Both the position numbers and the translations under genes were made by a program. Below the pieces are notes generated by a model that saw only the letters and a list, made by a program, of their open reading frames with translations, ran no database searches and had not been told where the DNA came from. From assembly GCF_028554725.1 (NCBI RefSeq), contig NC_071672.1:3762501-3826500 (forward strand): DNA of 64,000 nt, read 5' to 3'. Position 1 is the first letter of the stretch; each line of letters begins with the position of its first letter. Shown in pieces: positions 42,901 to 55,392 of the stretch. The DNA is from Zeugodacus cucurbitae. Its lineage: Eukaryota; Arthropoda; Insecta; Diptera; Tephritidae.

Positions 42901-43460
42901 TATATCTATGGTCAGAGAATGACGGTGTACTTAGCACCCTCCAGTTCTCAACCGTTGTACCACTACTGGTGTAAAGTGTAAAGTCTAGGACGTTTTTCGA
43001 GGTTGGTCCTATATACGTAGGTTCCTTCCCCCGGTTTGCTATCACTAGACTACTCATTAATATAAAGTTTAACAGGGACTCACCTCTTGCATTGATGTCT
43101 CGGCTTCCCCAAATCGTGTGGTGCGCGTTAGCGTCAGCCCCAACTACCAGCGACTGTTTCCTTCTGCTGGATGTAGCCACCAGCCTCTGGAGTTCTGCAG
43201 TCGGTGCCTCGCCGTCATGTGGCAGGTAACAGGATGCAAGGAGTATGAGCTCATCGCTGCAATCCTTTACCGCCACCACCGTCAGGTCGTCTGTGGAGAG
43301 ATTTAAGTTAACATGGGAATACAGCGTTACCCGATGCTATCCATGGTTTCTGGACTAAAGCCACGTCGTAGCCGCCCTTCTCTAGATTGAGAAGGAGTTC
43401 GGCAGATGCGATCTTACTTTTGTGGAGGTTCACCTGAAGACCCGTCAGCTCCTGGTTCAT
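39949..43460 (-). pseudogene. LOA-like ORF2: endonuclease-RT-RNase H, frameshifted
   Basis: Start placed at ATG 43460 (MNQELTGLQVNLHKSKIASA). An endonuclease N-terminus with VALVQKPW (usually VQEPW) is followed by a frame break near 43315. The 770-codon piece (40967-43279) has VVGADANAHHTIWGS, FSDHRYIHFS, FLDISGAFNNV (RT A), GTPQGGVLSPLLW (B) and ITAYADDIAI (C). A slip near 41250 moves the rest into another frame (39949-41280). That part holds IVRPILLYGVLVWW, RNase H motifs YTDGSKMDEGVGAG, FQAEVFAIGKA, NVDSQAAI and WVPGHKGIEGNEIVD, and a terminal CRKCQEQGTKETVEHLLCVC. Two frameshifts make it inactive. Confidence 0.88.
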
Positions 43461-44821
43461 TAACCTTAGAGTACTGATCAGGTGACCCCTCCACCTCCTG
43501 CAAGACTAATGAAGTCGCCATTATCTCTTCAATTCCGAGATCTTTTTCGACTTCACCCGTCTCCAGTGTGTTTACATTGCCATCCGCGGGGTGGCGCTTT
43601 TTGAGGCGAAGGAATACGCTTCCAACTCCCCAAGCCATCTTCCCGAATCTGGCATATAAAATGTCGTCAGCCGCCTTATTGATTGGAGTATGTAGCTCTG
43701 GCCTCCATCTGCGTTTGCAGTTTTAGCTACGCTCAGTACTCTCCAATCACTGGTCGGCACGTCCGGGTTTAGTCGTTGTAGCAGTCGAAGTGCATGTTCC
43801 GGGTCTACCACGCGAGGTATCACCACCTTCGCTTTGGAACCGACAGAATGCTGCTCCGATCCACAACCTCGAGTTTCGCGTCCTTCCACAGGTTTGGGAG
43901 CGTTCTCACTGCTTCCTTCACCCATGTCAGCGACGGATCATCCTTGCATTTAAGGATTTTGACGCCACCAAGCCACCCTGCTCCATCAAACGTTGGCATT
44001 GGTGCGCTAGGATCGGCGTCCATCCTCGAGAAGAGCGCTTCTAGTAGCTTCATTTCGACTACTTTCCACCGCTCCTGCGACATCTGTCCCAGCGGGTTAC
44101 TGCGGTCAATGAGAGCCACGATCAAGTGTCGCTTTGCCACCTCATTAGCTGCCGCCGCTGCTCTGGACGTTGTCGGCTTGTCGTCCGCTCGCTTAACTTT
44201 TGGCTTCTCAGCCTCGTCTTTTGTCTTTCTTTTCTTCGTTGGCGCTTTCGGTTCGCTCTCTGTCGACCGTTGCCTCTTCTCAGCAATATGCTCCTCGATA
44301 CGGTTAGCAAATGCTGAGTTCGAGGCACTGCACCAACTACGTGAGGCAAAGTGCGCGCGGCCGCTTTTCACCTCCTCTCTGGCCCAAGACAACCGTTTCA
44401 TCTCCTCTTCACTCAGGTTGGACTTGCCTTCGAGTCGGTTACAAATGCCGACCGCCGCCTTGTATCTCGATTTGGCTTTCAACCCCTCCTTGCAGGGCTT
44501 CTTCCGGGGCCCTCTCTTGTTGCCAGAGTTGGAACCCTCGGTCGAATCCTGCGGAGAGCGAAGAAGCTCTTCTTCTTTGTCTGTATTTATGCTCACAGCG
44601 CTTTCTGGGTCCGAATCTTCATGGATTGCGGAACCCGCGCGCTGCAGAGCTGGTCTGGCAGTAGCATTACAACCACCGCAACCTGCTCCCGTTGCAGTGG
44701 AGGTGTGGCCGCTGGCGACACAGCTTGAAAAGTCGCTGTGCCCGCCGGTGGAAGCAGCCTCGTCTCCCACCGACGTTTGGGCTGATATCCCAGCCCGCAG
44801 TTCTTCCTTTTTGTCCTCCAT
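43414..44821 (-). pseudogene. LOA-like ORF1 (Gag, DUF4780-like), frameshifted
   Basis: The first 333 codons (43820-44821) start MEDKKEELRAGISAQTS. They include a basic, acid-patched middle (KRQRSTESEPKAPTKKRK) and the conserved globular part (DGAGWLGGVKILKCKDDPS, VKEAVRTLPNLWKDAKLEVV). The domain continues in other frames: CSEQ-type text to VPTSDWRVLSVAKT (43572-43925), then MAWGVGSVFLRLKKRH (43414-43638). The order of these motifs is that of the DUF4780 domain found in insect LOA-type Gag proteins. No zinc knuckles are visible. Two indels, near 43855 and 43630, break it. Confidence 0.8.
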
Positions 44822-45118
44822 TTTGAGTTTTTGTATTCGGGGGTCTCTACCCCTAGCGTTTTATACCTACCGCCAGGTACCCCACTGGCAATGGCTAATG
44901 TACTCACGCCTCCACCGCCCTATGAGGATACATATAGAGCATTCCAACATATGATGATGGATGTGGAGTACATCAGCCTTAGCTAGATGGCGCCTGCCTG
45001 CACTGCCGTGACTTAGCTTGTCATAGACCGCTTGAGACCCCAGCAGTGCAGGCAGCGCCACCCATTGCCCAGTCGACACCCGCGCGGAGGATATAGCCAA
45101 GAGGAATTTTTGTCGACC

Positions 45119-45545
45119 ATGAAAATTATTTACTTGCATGAATTCATACAATTAGTATTTATATGAAAATTTTTTACTTGTATGAATTCATAAACTTAGT
45201 ACCTATATGAAAATTATTTAGTATCTATATGAAAATTATTTACTTGCATGAATTCATACAATTAGTATTTATATGAAAATTATTTACTTGCATGAATTCA
45301 TACAATTAGTATTTATATGAAAATTTTTTACTTGTATGAATTCATAAACTTAGTATCTATATGAAAATTATTTAGTATTCATATGAAAATTATTTAGTAT
45401 TTATATGAAAATTAATTAGTACTTATATGAAAATTATTTACTTGTATGAATTCATAAACTTAGTATCTATATGAAAATTATTTACTTGTATGAATTCATA
45501 CAATTAGTAATTATATGAAAATTAATTAGTAGTTATATGCAAATA
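45119..45545. repeat. IGS short tandem repeats, distal part
   Basis: Continuation of the array interrupted by the LOA-like element, with the same modules and palindromes. It ends in gttatatgcaaatatatcacc, the same edge sequence that precedes the decoy at 251-270. Confidence 0.9.
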
Positions 45546-45552
45546 TATCACC

Positions 45553-45583
45553 ATGTGGTGTCGGCTCTTTACAGATGGGGACA
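45553..45583 (-). other. Third decoy R1 target, 3' half
   Basis: tgtggtgtcggctctttacagatggggaca parallels 271-301 and real 28S 13051-13081. It is followed directly by the 3' end of R1-A (acgtccggtgggatt). It differs from the first decoy at several bases: tgtcgg for ttcgg and acagatgggg for aattagaggg. Confidence 0.75.
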
Positions 45584-46117
45584 ACGTCCGGTGGGATTAA
45601 CGTGGGTACCTGCCGACGACGGCCTTACTCCACGGTGCTCAAAAGCACAGCGGATCAAATCAATGCGATGATCAGCGCCCCGAAAATGCTACGCATTATT
45701 CGGTACCAATTGGCGTGTGGAATGGACACACTAACCACCTTGGTGGGGTTCGAGGCCTATCTAAAACCTCTGCCGTACTTTGGGTCCGGCACCCGGTTGC
45801 AATGCAACTCCACATTGAGTGACCAAAACACTCTTCCCGCATTCGGGTATTAAACCACAACCACCACGATACTCCCCGAGGGGCCAGTCCGCATGAGTAG
45901 GTTGGAGCGAACTCCAAGGGCTCCTACTCCCGGTGGTACCAGAATTAAGTCTACGGTCAGACCTCGTAGTTGAAACTACTACCAGGTGAGCTATCATACT
46001 GCTCCGGACTGGTGACCATTTAAGTTAATGGTATAAAAAATTATACCTCCCCTACCCGATTTACAACTAATTGCCTACGCCGACTGAACAAAACACGTGC
46101 AAACATATCAAACGACC

Positions 46118-48631
46118 CTAAATGTTCGGCATTCCGACTATCCGAGAGCACACCACTAACAACGCATCTGTAGAAATGGTGCGACATACAGGCAAACAGG
46201 CAACCATCAAACAACGTTGTATGGAGAGAAGTTTTTGGCGACCCCGGGCCTTAGATGCTAATTCCCACCATATAGCGGCTCCATATGTGGCACAGGCCAC
46301 AAATAAGCCGTGATATATGGTACGAACCGCACGACGTCCGAGACCCCAATCACTCCTTAACACACGTTTGACCTTGCAGACAATTCCTAACAGACGCTCC
46401 TCCACGCTAACCAAGTGAGGAGTGAAACACATCCTTTCACCGATGGTCAATCCCAGATATTTGACTTGCGTCACATACCTGATATTGACACCATTCATTC
46501 GGACAATCGGTGGACGAGCCGATGACAGTATGCCATTCAATAGCATTGTGTCCGTTTTGTCAACCGGTATTTCAACCCCCACACCTGTACCCCAATTGTG
46601 ATCAATTTCCAAAAATCGTTCACCCTTTCGCTCTAACTCCAGCCGTGAACTACCTTCAACTAAGAGAAGGAGGTCGTCTGCATATGCACAACAACCACAA
46701 AGTATTTCAAGCTGGCCAAGCAAAGAGTCCATCATTAGGTTCCAAATATATGGACCACAGATGGATCCCTGTGGGCAGCCCCGTTCTACCCCAATATCAA
46801 CGCTACCATTCATTCCAACGATAGAGGCTTTTCTGTCCGAAAAGTAGCTCTGCCAGAGACTAATTTCCGGACAGCCCAGTTCCTCTAACCGTTGTATCAC
46901 GCGATCCCAGATTAGGTAATCAAATGCCCCCTTGAAATCGACAAATATGCCAAGGACATATTTGTTGGCATTCTCCCGACAGCACGCTGAACATACATCC
47001 ATGCGTCCTCTACGCTACGTCCCTTCCTAAAACCAATTCGACCTCAAATCCCGCGTTAGTTCCTGAAGCCTTTCCACCATAACTCTCTCCAGTACTTTAC
47101 CAAGCACTGGAAGAAGACTGATGCCCCGATAAGATCGTGGATCACTCCTAATCTTATCAGGTGACCTCAGGAGAGGAACAACCATAGCACTTTTCCACTC
47201 ACGTGGAAAATATGCCTCACAAATGCACTTATCGTAAATGACCTCCAAGTATTCCGGAATGAACTTCCACAAGCTTATGCACAACTCTCCGTTCAAACCA
47301 TCAAGACCTGGGGACCGTTTAGACCTAACCAGGCTAAAGGCATATCCCAACTCCCCATCATCAAGTGGAGGAACCGGTACCACTTGTGCAAGAGGTGCCA
47401 GCTCCTCAGCCCTAGGAAAGAATGCTCCTAACAGAACCCCTGCACACTCACTCCATGTTGATAACACAGTGTCATCAACACGAAGAGAAGTGATGTCCTC
47501 CCTCCTACGACCCCTACAAATCCTTAAGACCTGACCCCAGGGGTCATCCCTATGTTCATTAACGAACCCCCTCCACTCCTCTTCTTTGATTTTTATAAGC
47601 ATGGCCTTATACTCGCACAACTGAAATCGTTCCTAATCTGGGCCAACCTATCCGAGTTTGACCGCCGAGCGCGTTGAAACTTCCGTCTCAATCGCCGGAC
47701 AGCCCTCCTCTTCAGGGTTAACTCCTGCGTCCACCACTTAATTTTCCTAACCCTGAAATCTTTATATTTCTTCAACAACCAATCGTTCACTCCCCAGACC
47801 AATTCATACAACCGAGCAATTTGCTCGTCCACCCCCAGATTTTCAAACCCACTGAGCGGTATATCCAATACCGCTTCCCTAACACACTGTCCATATTGGT
47901 TCAAGTCGATACCAGAGGTACGCCATAGCCGCAATGGACTTACATAAGTCGAGGGAGGGGAATTAGGGGTAAACATAATTTTTATCAAATTATGATCGCT
48001 CAATCCCCACCCTCCACTAATCTCCCACCTAAAACTGAACGCCCTATTTGCTGCCTCATTGATTAAGGACACGTCAATGTCGCTCCCCCCTCTAGGCCCA
48101 TCAAATGTGAACCACTGGCTTGGCTCATTTAAGATGTGGAGACTGTTAGCAGCCACCCATTCGCCTAATGCCTGTCCCCGAGTGTAGTTCGAATATCTAC
48201 GAGCCCATCGGGGAAACTTGCTACACCACATCGAGGATATGGCATTCGCATCCATCCCTAGGATAAACCACTCGCAAGTAGAAGTAGGTTATCCATGTAT
48301 CGCAGATAAGGCTCTATAGGTTCCCTAAACTTACAATACATGCTAGCAACAATCAGCCTACCGAACCCCACTCTACAGAAACACATACACCCTCTTGTGA
48401 CGAGTCCAAAACTATGCAGTCATAGCTTGGGTCAGTCACAAGTATTGTAGCATTACACCTAAGGTCCGCGAAAACCCTGAAACCCCCAGGAAGACCACTT
48501 ACCATTCTAAAATTGGTGGCGTATTGTTCCTGGAGTAGGGCGATGCTGCACCCACCCTCTATCAAGCAACTCCCTAACTCGCACATAACGGCATAAGAAC
48601 CCTGGCAATTTAATTGAAAAATCACACCCAT
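46118..48631 (-). pseudogene. R1-A ORF2 remnant
   Basis: Successive pieces: an endonuclease N-terminus (48353-48631, MGVIFQLNCQGSYAVMCELG); the endonuclease remainder and linker (47593-48255, DANAISSMWCSKF, GLSDHNLIKI); pre-RT and RT (47027-47620, SKRSPGLDGLNGELC); and RT A-C (46118-47002, FVDFKGAFDYLIWD, GCPQGSICGPYIWN, CAYADDLLLL). Frame changes fall near 47010 and 47600, with a short deletion near 48270. The RT ends in VCRTISTDAL fused to VGMPN, so the terminal zinc motif is deleted. The ATG overlaps the ORF1 stop (TAATG). Confidence 0.87.
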
Positions 48632-49816
48632 TAATGTCTGGCGAGAGCACGTCCGACAACCCCACAGTAAATCGGACAGGCAGCCGACATCATGAGATGT
48701 CCAGCTGGCCTTCCTTTAAACGCACAGTTGCGACAATGGGGGGCATTGACGCAACTGGCAGCCCTGTGGCCCTCCTGACCACACCTCCGACAGACATCGG
48801 ACTTGGCCCTGCATTCTGCCACTCGGTGATCAAAACCCATGCACCGGAAGCAGCCAGTCACGGGACTATCCGCACGAACACGGAAGGAGAACCACTTGAC
48901 GTAGCACCTACCCGCCTCCAGGAGGGTGGACATTAGTTTGTCCGTACCCTCTAGGACAACATTTGTCCTGCCATCAGTCGCCACCTTCCAGGGACGACTG
49001 ACCATCCTCACGTCCGTCTTTTTGGACTCGGGGCTGAACTCCCGAAGGTTCAGCCGAAACAGCTCCTCCATGAATTCTTCATGGGCTATTTCGGTGTGTA
49101 CTCCCTGTACCACGACCCTGGGCCCCAACTTTTTATTGACGCTAACGTCCAACCCTACCTCACCGAATTTGGCGTTGCTCGCCACTTTCTCCCTCTCAGC
49201 AACAGAGGGAGTGCGTATCACTACGCCACCCCCCTTGATTGACTTCAAATCATGGACACGAACACCCAGTGAAGGCCCCACCTCCTTAACAACTTTATTT
49301 ATGACTTCCTTAGAGGAAGTCACAGGAGCCTTGAAGGTGAGCATTTTCCGTAAGGACACTCATAAGAATCTCCTCATATTTAGAGGCGATCCCTACGAGT
49401 TCCTTCATTGTTGTGACTTCGAGGCTTTTCGCCCCGAACACAACTTCGCTCAACTGGGCTGTTACGGCTTTCATCGCCGTAACATGGCCCCCACCCCCAA
49501 TAACACCCCCTTTACCCCCCTTGTTGCCTCCTACCTTGTTGTTTGGGCAACCTTGCCTGCTTCCACTGGCTCCGTCCTTCAGTCCTACGGCTGCTTTGGT
49601 TGCAACCGTATCCAGCTTCTGGAGTACCCCATCTGTACCGCTCTCGCCCAAGTTCGCCTGTGGTGGCGAACCCAATCGCGCCTTCCTCTTGGGTGGGGGT
49701 CGCGAGGGTTGCCCCACTCCGTCCTCATCGGTCGATGACTCCACCTGGACCATTGAAGGCCCGGAGTCTTCACTCTCCGCTGGGGCTTTTACCCCTCTCC
49801 TCCGTGGTGGAGGCAT
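48631..49816 (-). pseudogene. R1-A ORF1, central deletion
   Basis: Starts MPPPRRRGVKAPAESEDSGP at 49816. It is open through GGKGGVIGGGGHVTAMKAV to LTENAHLQG, then breaks at 49335. The C-terminal 240 codons (48631-49359) resume at KAPVTSSKEVINKVVKEVG and are clean to the end, with RVVVQGVHTEIAHEEFMEE and all three zinc knuckles (CFRCMGFDHRVAEC, CRRCGQEGHRAASC, CRNCAFKGRPAGH). The missing middle corresponds to about 60 codons of copy D. Confidence 0.87.
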
Positions 49817-50183
49817 TTCTCCTACACTCGCGCACAACAAAAACACAGAACTTTCACTACTTGCACTGTACACAATGGTTTGTTATGGCAGATGCCGCTA
49901 ACTACGGCACTGCTGGGAAATCCCACACTTTGTTCACTAATCCACACACAAGTTAATGGCCAAAGCCGCTATCCTCACACACTTTTGGGAATACACACGA
50001 TGTGTATAATCCCTCACGTACCTGCTCACTGTGTCTATTTTCACAACAGGCTACCGAAAAATTCGGAAAAACCGAAAAATTCTTTCGCTTCAGAAACACT
50101 GAAAACACTTTTTAATAATCGCTTTAAAAACTCGCAATAATGCGCAAACACGTCCGTTCACTTCGAGGTTCTACAAACAACTG

Positions 50184-50196
50184 AATTAGAGGGACA
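50184..50196 (-). other. Decoy-type R1 target between two R1 copies
   Basis: aattagagggaca, identical to the target duplication of R1-E, separating the 5' end of R1-A from the 3' end of R1-B. It shows that the 3' flank of R1-B is IGS decoy sequence, not 28S. Confidence 0.85.
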
Positions 50197-50685
50197 TCTA
50201 AAGCCAATATTAACGTGAGTACCTGCCGACGACGGCCTTACCTCACGGTGCACAGCGGATCAAATCAATGCGATGACCAGCGCACCGAAAAATGCAATGC
50301 ATTATTCAGTACCAATTGGCGTGTGGAATGGACACACTAACCACTTTGGTGGGGTTCGAGGCCTATCTAAAACCTCTGCCATACTTTGGGTCCGGCACCC
50401 GGTTGCAATGCAACTCCACATTGAGTGACAAATATCACTCTCCCCGCATTCGGGTATTAAACCACAACCACCACGATACTCCCCGAGGGGCCAGTCCGCA
50501 TGAGTAGGTTGGAGCGAACTCCAAGGGCTCCTACTCCCCGTGGTACCAGAATTAAGTCTCCGGTCAGACCTCGTAGCCAAAAAACTACTACCAGTTGAGC
50601 TTCCATACTGCTCTGGACTGGTGACCAGGGGTTGGACCCCATTCTCTCATCCAATACACACACCATTCACACAAAGAAACTATAC

Positions 50686-53437
50686 TTAGTTTCCAGCTAA
50701 TTGTTTTCGCCGCTTAAACACCTCACGCGCAAACGCACCAAATAATTCTAATCGTTCAGGATCCCAACTAGTGGAGATCACACCACTAACATCTAACCGT
50801 CCATCAGTCCAACTAATACCCATACCCCCAAGGTCCCTAATGTCCGAGTACATCGGGCATTCAGCAATAACATGCACCCAATCCTCAACACGCGCCCCAC
50901 ACATACATTCCATTCCATCAGAGAGGTGCGTCTGATGCAAAAAAGCATTCAAAGGCCCATGCCCCGTAAATAGGAAACCCAGACTCAGACAGAATCTGAA
51001 ATCTGGGTTTTCCCCAACAAACCCAACATCCCGAATGTACTCATAAGTCACACGACCGTTAGGACTATTATCCCAACGGTCTTGCCACCTACTCCTAACC
51101 CTGTCATCTAGAAGCCTCTTGCTTCCTAGATATCCCAACCTCTCCACATCATCGTCAGAAATCCATTCATTCCGCAGCAATAACACACTCAAACCCCTCC
51201 TCAACCTGAAAGAAACAGCACGCTGTAAAACAATCAGGTCAAGAGAGGGCACACCCAATAAAACCTGAAACGCATCCGTAGAAACGGTGCGACATACAGG
51301 CAAACAGGCAAGCATCATGCAACGCTGTATAGAAAGAAGTTTTCGACGACCCGAAACCATCGTAGCCACCTTCCACCATATAAGAGATCCATAAGTGGCA
51401 CAGGCCACAAACAAACCTCGATATATGGAGCGAACAGCACGACGCCCGAGACCCCAATCACTTCGTAAAACGCGCCTGACACTACCAAAAATCGCCTGCA
51501 GCCGCCGCTTCACATTCACTAAGTGTGGAGTAAAACACATTCTTTCACTCATGGTCAACCCCAGATATTTGACTTGCGTCACATACCTGATGCTGACCCC
51601 ATTCACACGGACAACCGGTGGACGACCCGGTGACAGTCTACCCTTTAAGAGCATTGTCACCGTTTTATCCATCGATATGCCAACCCCCACACCCACACCC
51701 CAATTATGAGCAATCTCCAACAATTGCCCTCCTACCCTTTTAATCTCAGACCTCGAACAGCCGTCGACCAAAAGAAGTAGGTCATCCGCATACGCACAAC
51801 ACCTGCAGAGTGGTTCGAGCTATCCAAGCAATGAGTCCATCATGAGGTTCCAAATATATGGACCACAGATGGATCCCTGCGGGCAGCCACGAACCACTCC
51901 AATCTCCACACTCCCATTCATACTAACGATAGAGGCTTTCCTGTCCGAAAAGAAGCTCCGCCAGAGACTAATTTCCGAACAGTTAAGTTCCTCTAGCCGT
52001 TGAATCACTCGATCCCAGATTAGGTAATCAAACGCCCCCTTGAAGTCAACAAATATGCCAAGGACATATTTGTTGGTATTCTCCCTCACAGCATTCTGAA
52101 TATACATCCAGGCATCTTCTACACTGCGTCCTTTCCTGAACCCATACTGCCTATTCGACCTCAAATTCCGCGTTAGCTCCAGAAGCCGTTCCACCATAAC
52201 TCTTTCCAGCACTTTTCCAAGCACTGGAAGGAGACTGATGCCCCGATAAGAACGAGGATCACTCCTGATCTTATCAGGAGACTTCAGGAGAGGAACAACC
52301 CTGGCACTTTTCCACTCACGTGGAAAATATCCCTCACAAATGCACTTATCATAAATGACCTCCAAGTATTCCTGAATGAACTTCCACAAGCATTTGCACA
52401 TCTCTCCGTTCAGACCATCAAAACCTGGAGACCGTTTAGACCTGACCAGGCCAAAGGCATATCCCAGCTCCCCATCATCTAATGGAGGAACAGGTACCTC
52501 ATGTGCATGGGGTGCCTGAACCTCAGCCCTAACAGAACCCCAGCACACTCTCTCCACGTTGATAACACAGTGTCACCAACACGAAGAGAGGTGATATCCT
52601 CCCTCTTACGACCCCTGCAGATCTTATAGACCAGCCGAGCAATTTGCTCATCCACCTCCAGATCATCAAACACTCTTAGCGGTATTTCTAACACCGCTTC
52701 CCTTACACTCTGTCCATATCGGTTCCAGTCAATACCAGAGGTACGCCATCGCCGCAATGGACTCACACACACCAAAGGAGGGGAACGAGGAGCAACCACA
52801 ATTTGGATCAAATTATGATCACTCAGACCCCACTCTCCTCTAACCTGACACTTAAAATCAAAAACTCTACTTGCTGCCTCATTCATAAACGTCACGTCAA
52901 TATCACTCACACCCCTAGGCCCATCAAACGTATACCACTCACTCGCCTCATTCAGAATGTGAAGGCCCTTAGCCAACACCCATTCATTCATTACCTCGCC
53001 TCGAACGTGGCTTTGCTATCCAGACGAATGTCTGGATACCTTACTAAACCACATCGAGGACGAGGCATTCGCATCCAACCCTAGGACTAATGGGCTACCA
53101 CTCGCCAGAAGTAGTAACTTATCCATATAGCCCAGGTAGGGCTCTAGGGGCTCGCTAAATTTGCAATACAAACTAGCGACAATCATTCTACCGAACTCCC
53201 CCTCTATAGACACACACACCCCCTGTTGTGACGAAGCCAAGACTACACAATCGTAGCCGGAATCATTCACAACTATTGCAGCATTAACCCCAAGGTCCGT
53301 AAAGACCCTAAAACCTCCAAGAAGACCCCGAACCACACCATTGGTGGCGTAAGGCTCCTGGAGTAAGGCAATGCCACACCCCCCCTCAATCATACAACCC
53401 CCCAACTCACACATAACGGCATACGACCCCTGACAAT
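50686..53437 (-). pseudogene. R1-B ORF2 remnant
   Basis: C-terminal 361 codons (50686-51771) are open: YVTQVKYLGLTMSERMCF, the post-RT part and CMCGARVEDWVHVIAEC. The RT (51820-52557) has FRKGRSVEDAWMYIQ, FVDFKGAFDYLIWD and GCPQGSICGPYIWN; a stop-bearing frame change near 51822 precedes YADD. Upstream, VDEQIARL joins VYKICRGRKRED (about 52632), losing roughly 100 codons. The endonuclease spans 52479-53437, with DANASSSMW and GLSDHNLIQI in two frames. The start is lost in the ORF1 fusion. Confidence 0.87.
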
Positions 53438-54558
53438 GAGCGACAATGAGGGGCATTGCCACAACTCTATGTCCTTCTTGACCGCACCGCCTACAAACAT
53501 CTGATTTGGCCCTACACTCAGCCACTCTATGGTCAAAACCCATACACCGGAAGCAGCCAGCAACTGGGCTATCCGGTCGAACCCTGAAGGAGAACCACTT
53601 TACGTAGCACCTTCCCGCCTCCAAAAGGGCGGACATTAATTTGTCCGACCCCTCAAGGACAACGTTGGTGCTACCATCAGCAGCCACCTTCCAGGGCCGA
53701 CTGACCATCCGCACATCTGACTTTCGTGCCTCAGGGCTGATGTCCTGAAGGTTCAACCGAAAGAGCTCCTCCATGAAGTCATCATGGGAGATTTCGGTGT
53801 GAACCCCCTGAACCACAACCCGCGGACCCAACTTCCGGTTCACACTCACATCCAACCCCACCTCCCCGAACTTGGCATTATTCGCCACCTTTTCCCTCTC
53901 TAAAACAGAGGGGGTGCGAATAACCACCCCACCACCCTTAATCGGCTTCACCTCGTGTACACGCACTCCGAGGGAAGGTCCCACCTCCTTCACGACCTTC
54001 TTAATCACCTCCTTAGAGGAGGTGGTCGGGGCCTTGCTTCTCACCACCACCGATCAAGTCTCAACCGGCTTCGGCAATGCCGGAGCAATCGCCTCCAACA
54101 CAGGTGCTGGAGGCGCACGCACCGACTCAGCCGGAGCCAAACCCACAACCGACCTCTTCGATTGGGGAATAGATCCCCCACAACCCCCCTGAGAGCGTCA
54201 ACCTGACCGCGAAGATGGGCATTCTCGGTTACTACCGTCATCAGGAGCGCCTCGTACTTCGAGGCAATCTCCATCAGCCCCTTCGCGGTAGTGACCTTAA
54301 AGTCTTTAACCCCAAACACCAATGCGTTTAATTCAGCCGTCACTGCCTTCAGGGCAGCAACATGGCTGATAGGGCCCATATCAGCACAACTACTCCCATC
54401 CCCTAACATCACCAACGATGGCTAACCTTCCTACGCGGCGGGGACCCAACCGAAGGTCCAGTACCCTCATCAGCCGACGAGGTCTCCACTGCTAACGCAA
54501 GCTCTTTCCCCTCATTCCCAGCAGGGTGCTTAGCCCTTCTCCTCCGTGAGGGAAGCAT
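53437..54558 (-). pseudogene. R1-B ORF1, fused to ORF2 by deletion
   Basis: The N-terminus MLPSRRRRAKHPAGNE (54558) stops soon after at KVSHRW; a deletion near 54413 removes the low-complexity region. Then MKAVTAELN-type text (here LKAVTAELNALVFG) runs to GGVVGDL with a frame change. A TGG to TGA nonsense codon lies near 54056 (ET-stop-SVVVRSKAP). From 54050 the frame is open through RVVVQGVHTEISHDDFMEE and two knuckles (CFRCMGFDHRVAEC, CRRCGQEGHR). At 53437 it jumps, through a shared cattgtc, into ORF2 CQGSYAVMCELGG, so the third knuckle and the ORF1 stop are gone. Confidence 0.87.
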
Positions 54559-55392
54559 TTCTACTCCCGGCCTTTCACCAGGCAGGCTGATCCGCCGGCA
54601 AAACACTGGCACAGAAGCCACTCGACCAGACAAGACTTGGAACATCTGCTCTCAAGACACGTGTGACTGAACGCACTGAAGGAACTAACTATAAGAATAG
54701 AATCGTCCAGTAGCTGCTACCACCTAAGCAGTCGATTATTGCGATATCGCAAGGGCACAACCCACAACTCCAGCCAACGGTCTGGAACTGGTCACCCAAT
54801 AAACCGCCGGACAGAACAAAGTCCCCGTAACGGCTCCAAGCCAACCGATGTGGAGCTGAACCAAATCGCACTGTAGGTCTAAGGTTAACAGCTACGAACG
54901 CAGTCTAAACAAAAATCAGCACCTTCAACACTCGGACAGACACCGGTACCCTTCGAGCAAAACCGGCCCAATCCCCCCAGAAACAAGTGGCAACTCAGTA
55001 CCAGACACCCAACACAACACTCACTGGTAGAAAAACCAAAAAGCAGAAAAACAACAACCACAGAAACACTGAGACTCTATGAGAGTCAGCACCCATGCTA
55101 ACAATGTGGGTAAACCACGTAAGCCCCAAAAGGCACTACCTAACACGCGCCTACACACAAAAACTACTGTGCTCGAAAACACCTGTTTTTTTTTGTTTTT
55201 TTTTTTTTTTGTGAGAGATGGAAAAAATCATCGAAAGACACTGTTGCCCTATCAACAGTAGTGTGAGACTTTAACCCACTAAAAAAACATTTCCGTTCAT
55301 AGCTATGATATTTGCCCTGCGGGACTACCGTTAGGTATTACTTCACAGGGCAAGCAAGGCCTATTGGCTAGTACTTCTATGGGGATTACATT

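Larger units (their letters stand above)
39862..45118 (-). mobile_element. LOA-like non-LTR retrotransposon with RNase H
   Basis: 5.26 kb, inserted in the IGS repeats and flanked by the 14-bp direct repeat atgaaaattattta (39848-39861 and 45119-45132), so both ends are exact. It has a 5' UTR (about 44822-45118), a Gag ORF, and an ORF2 with endonuclease, RT, RNase H and terminal zinc motif. The sense 3' end is (CCTAA)n, seen on the plus strand as aggttaggttaggttagg at 39861-39882. RNase H plus this Gag type point to the LOA clade rather than R1 or Jockey. Both ORFs have frameshifts. Confidence 0.88.
45584..50183 (-). mobile_element. R1: R1 copy A, head-to-tail with copy B (IGS decoy site)
   Basis: An R1 element of the E type (5' UTR cttcgaggttctacaaacaact, ORF1 MPPPRRRGVKAPAES). 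The 3' flank is a decoy ending acagatggggaca; the 5' flank is aattagagggaca, immediately followed by the 3' end of R1-B. The two flanks do not match as a duplication, so the copy has been through recombination or was inserted into an already rearranged site. About 440 bp are missing at the ORF2 C-terminus (junction at 46159-46160). Confidence 0.88.

Noticed and set aside
43794..44954. 386-codon plus-strand frame
   Set aside because: Antisense to the LOA-like Gag; no recognisable domain, and the minus-strand frame has family motifs.
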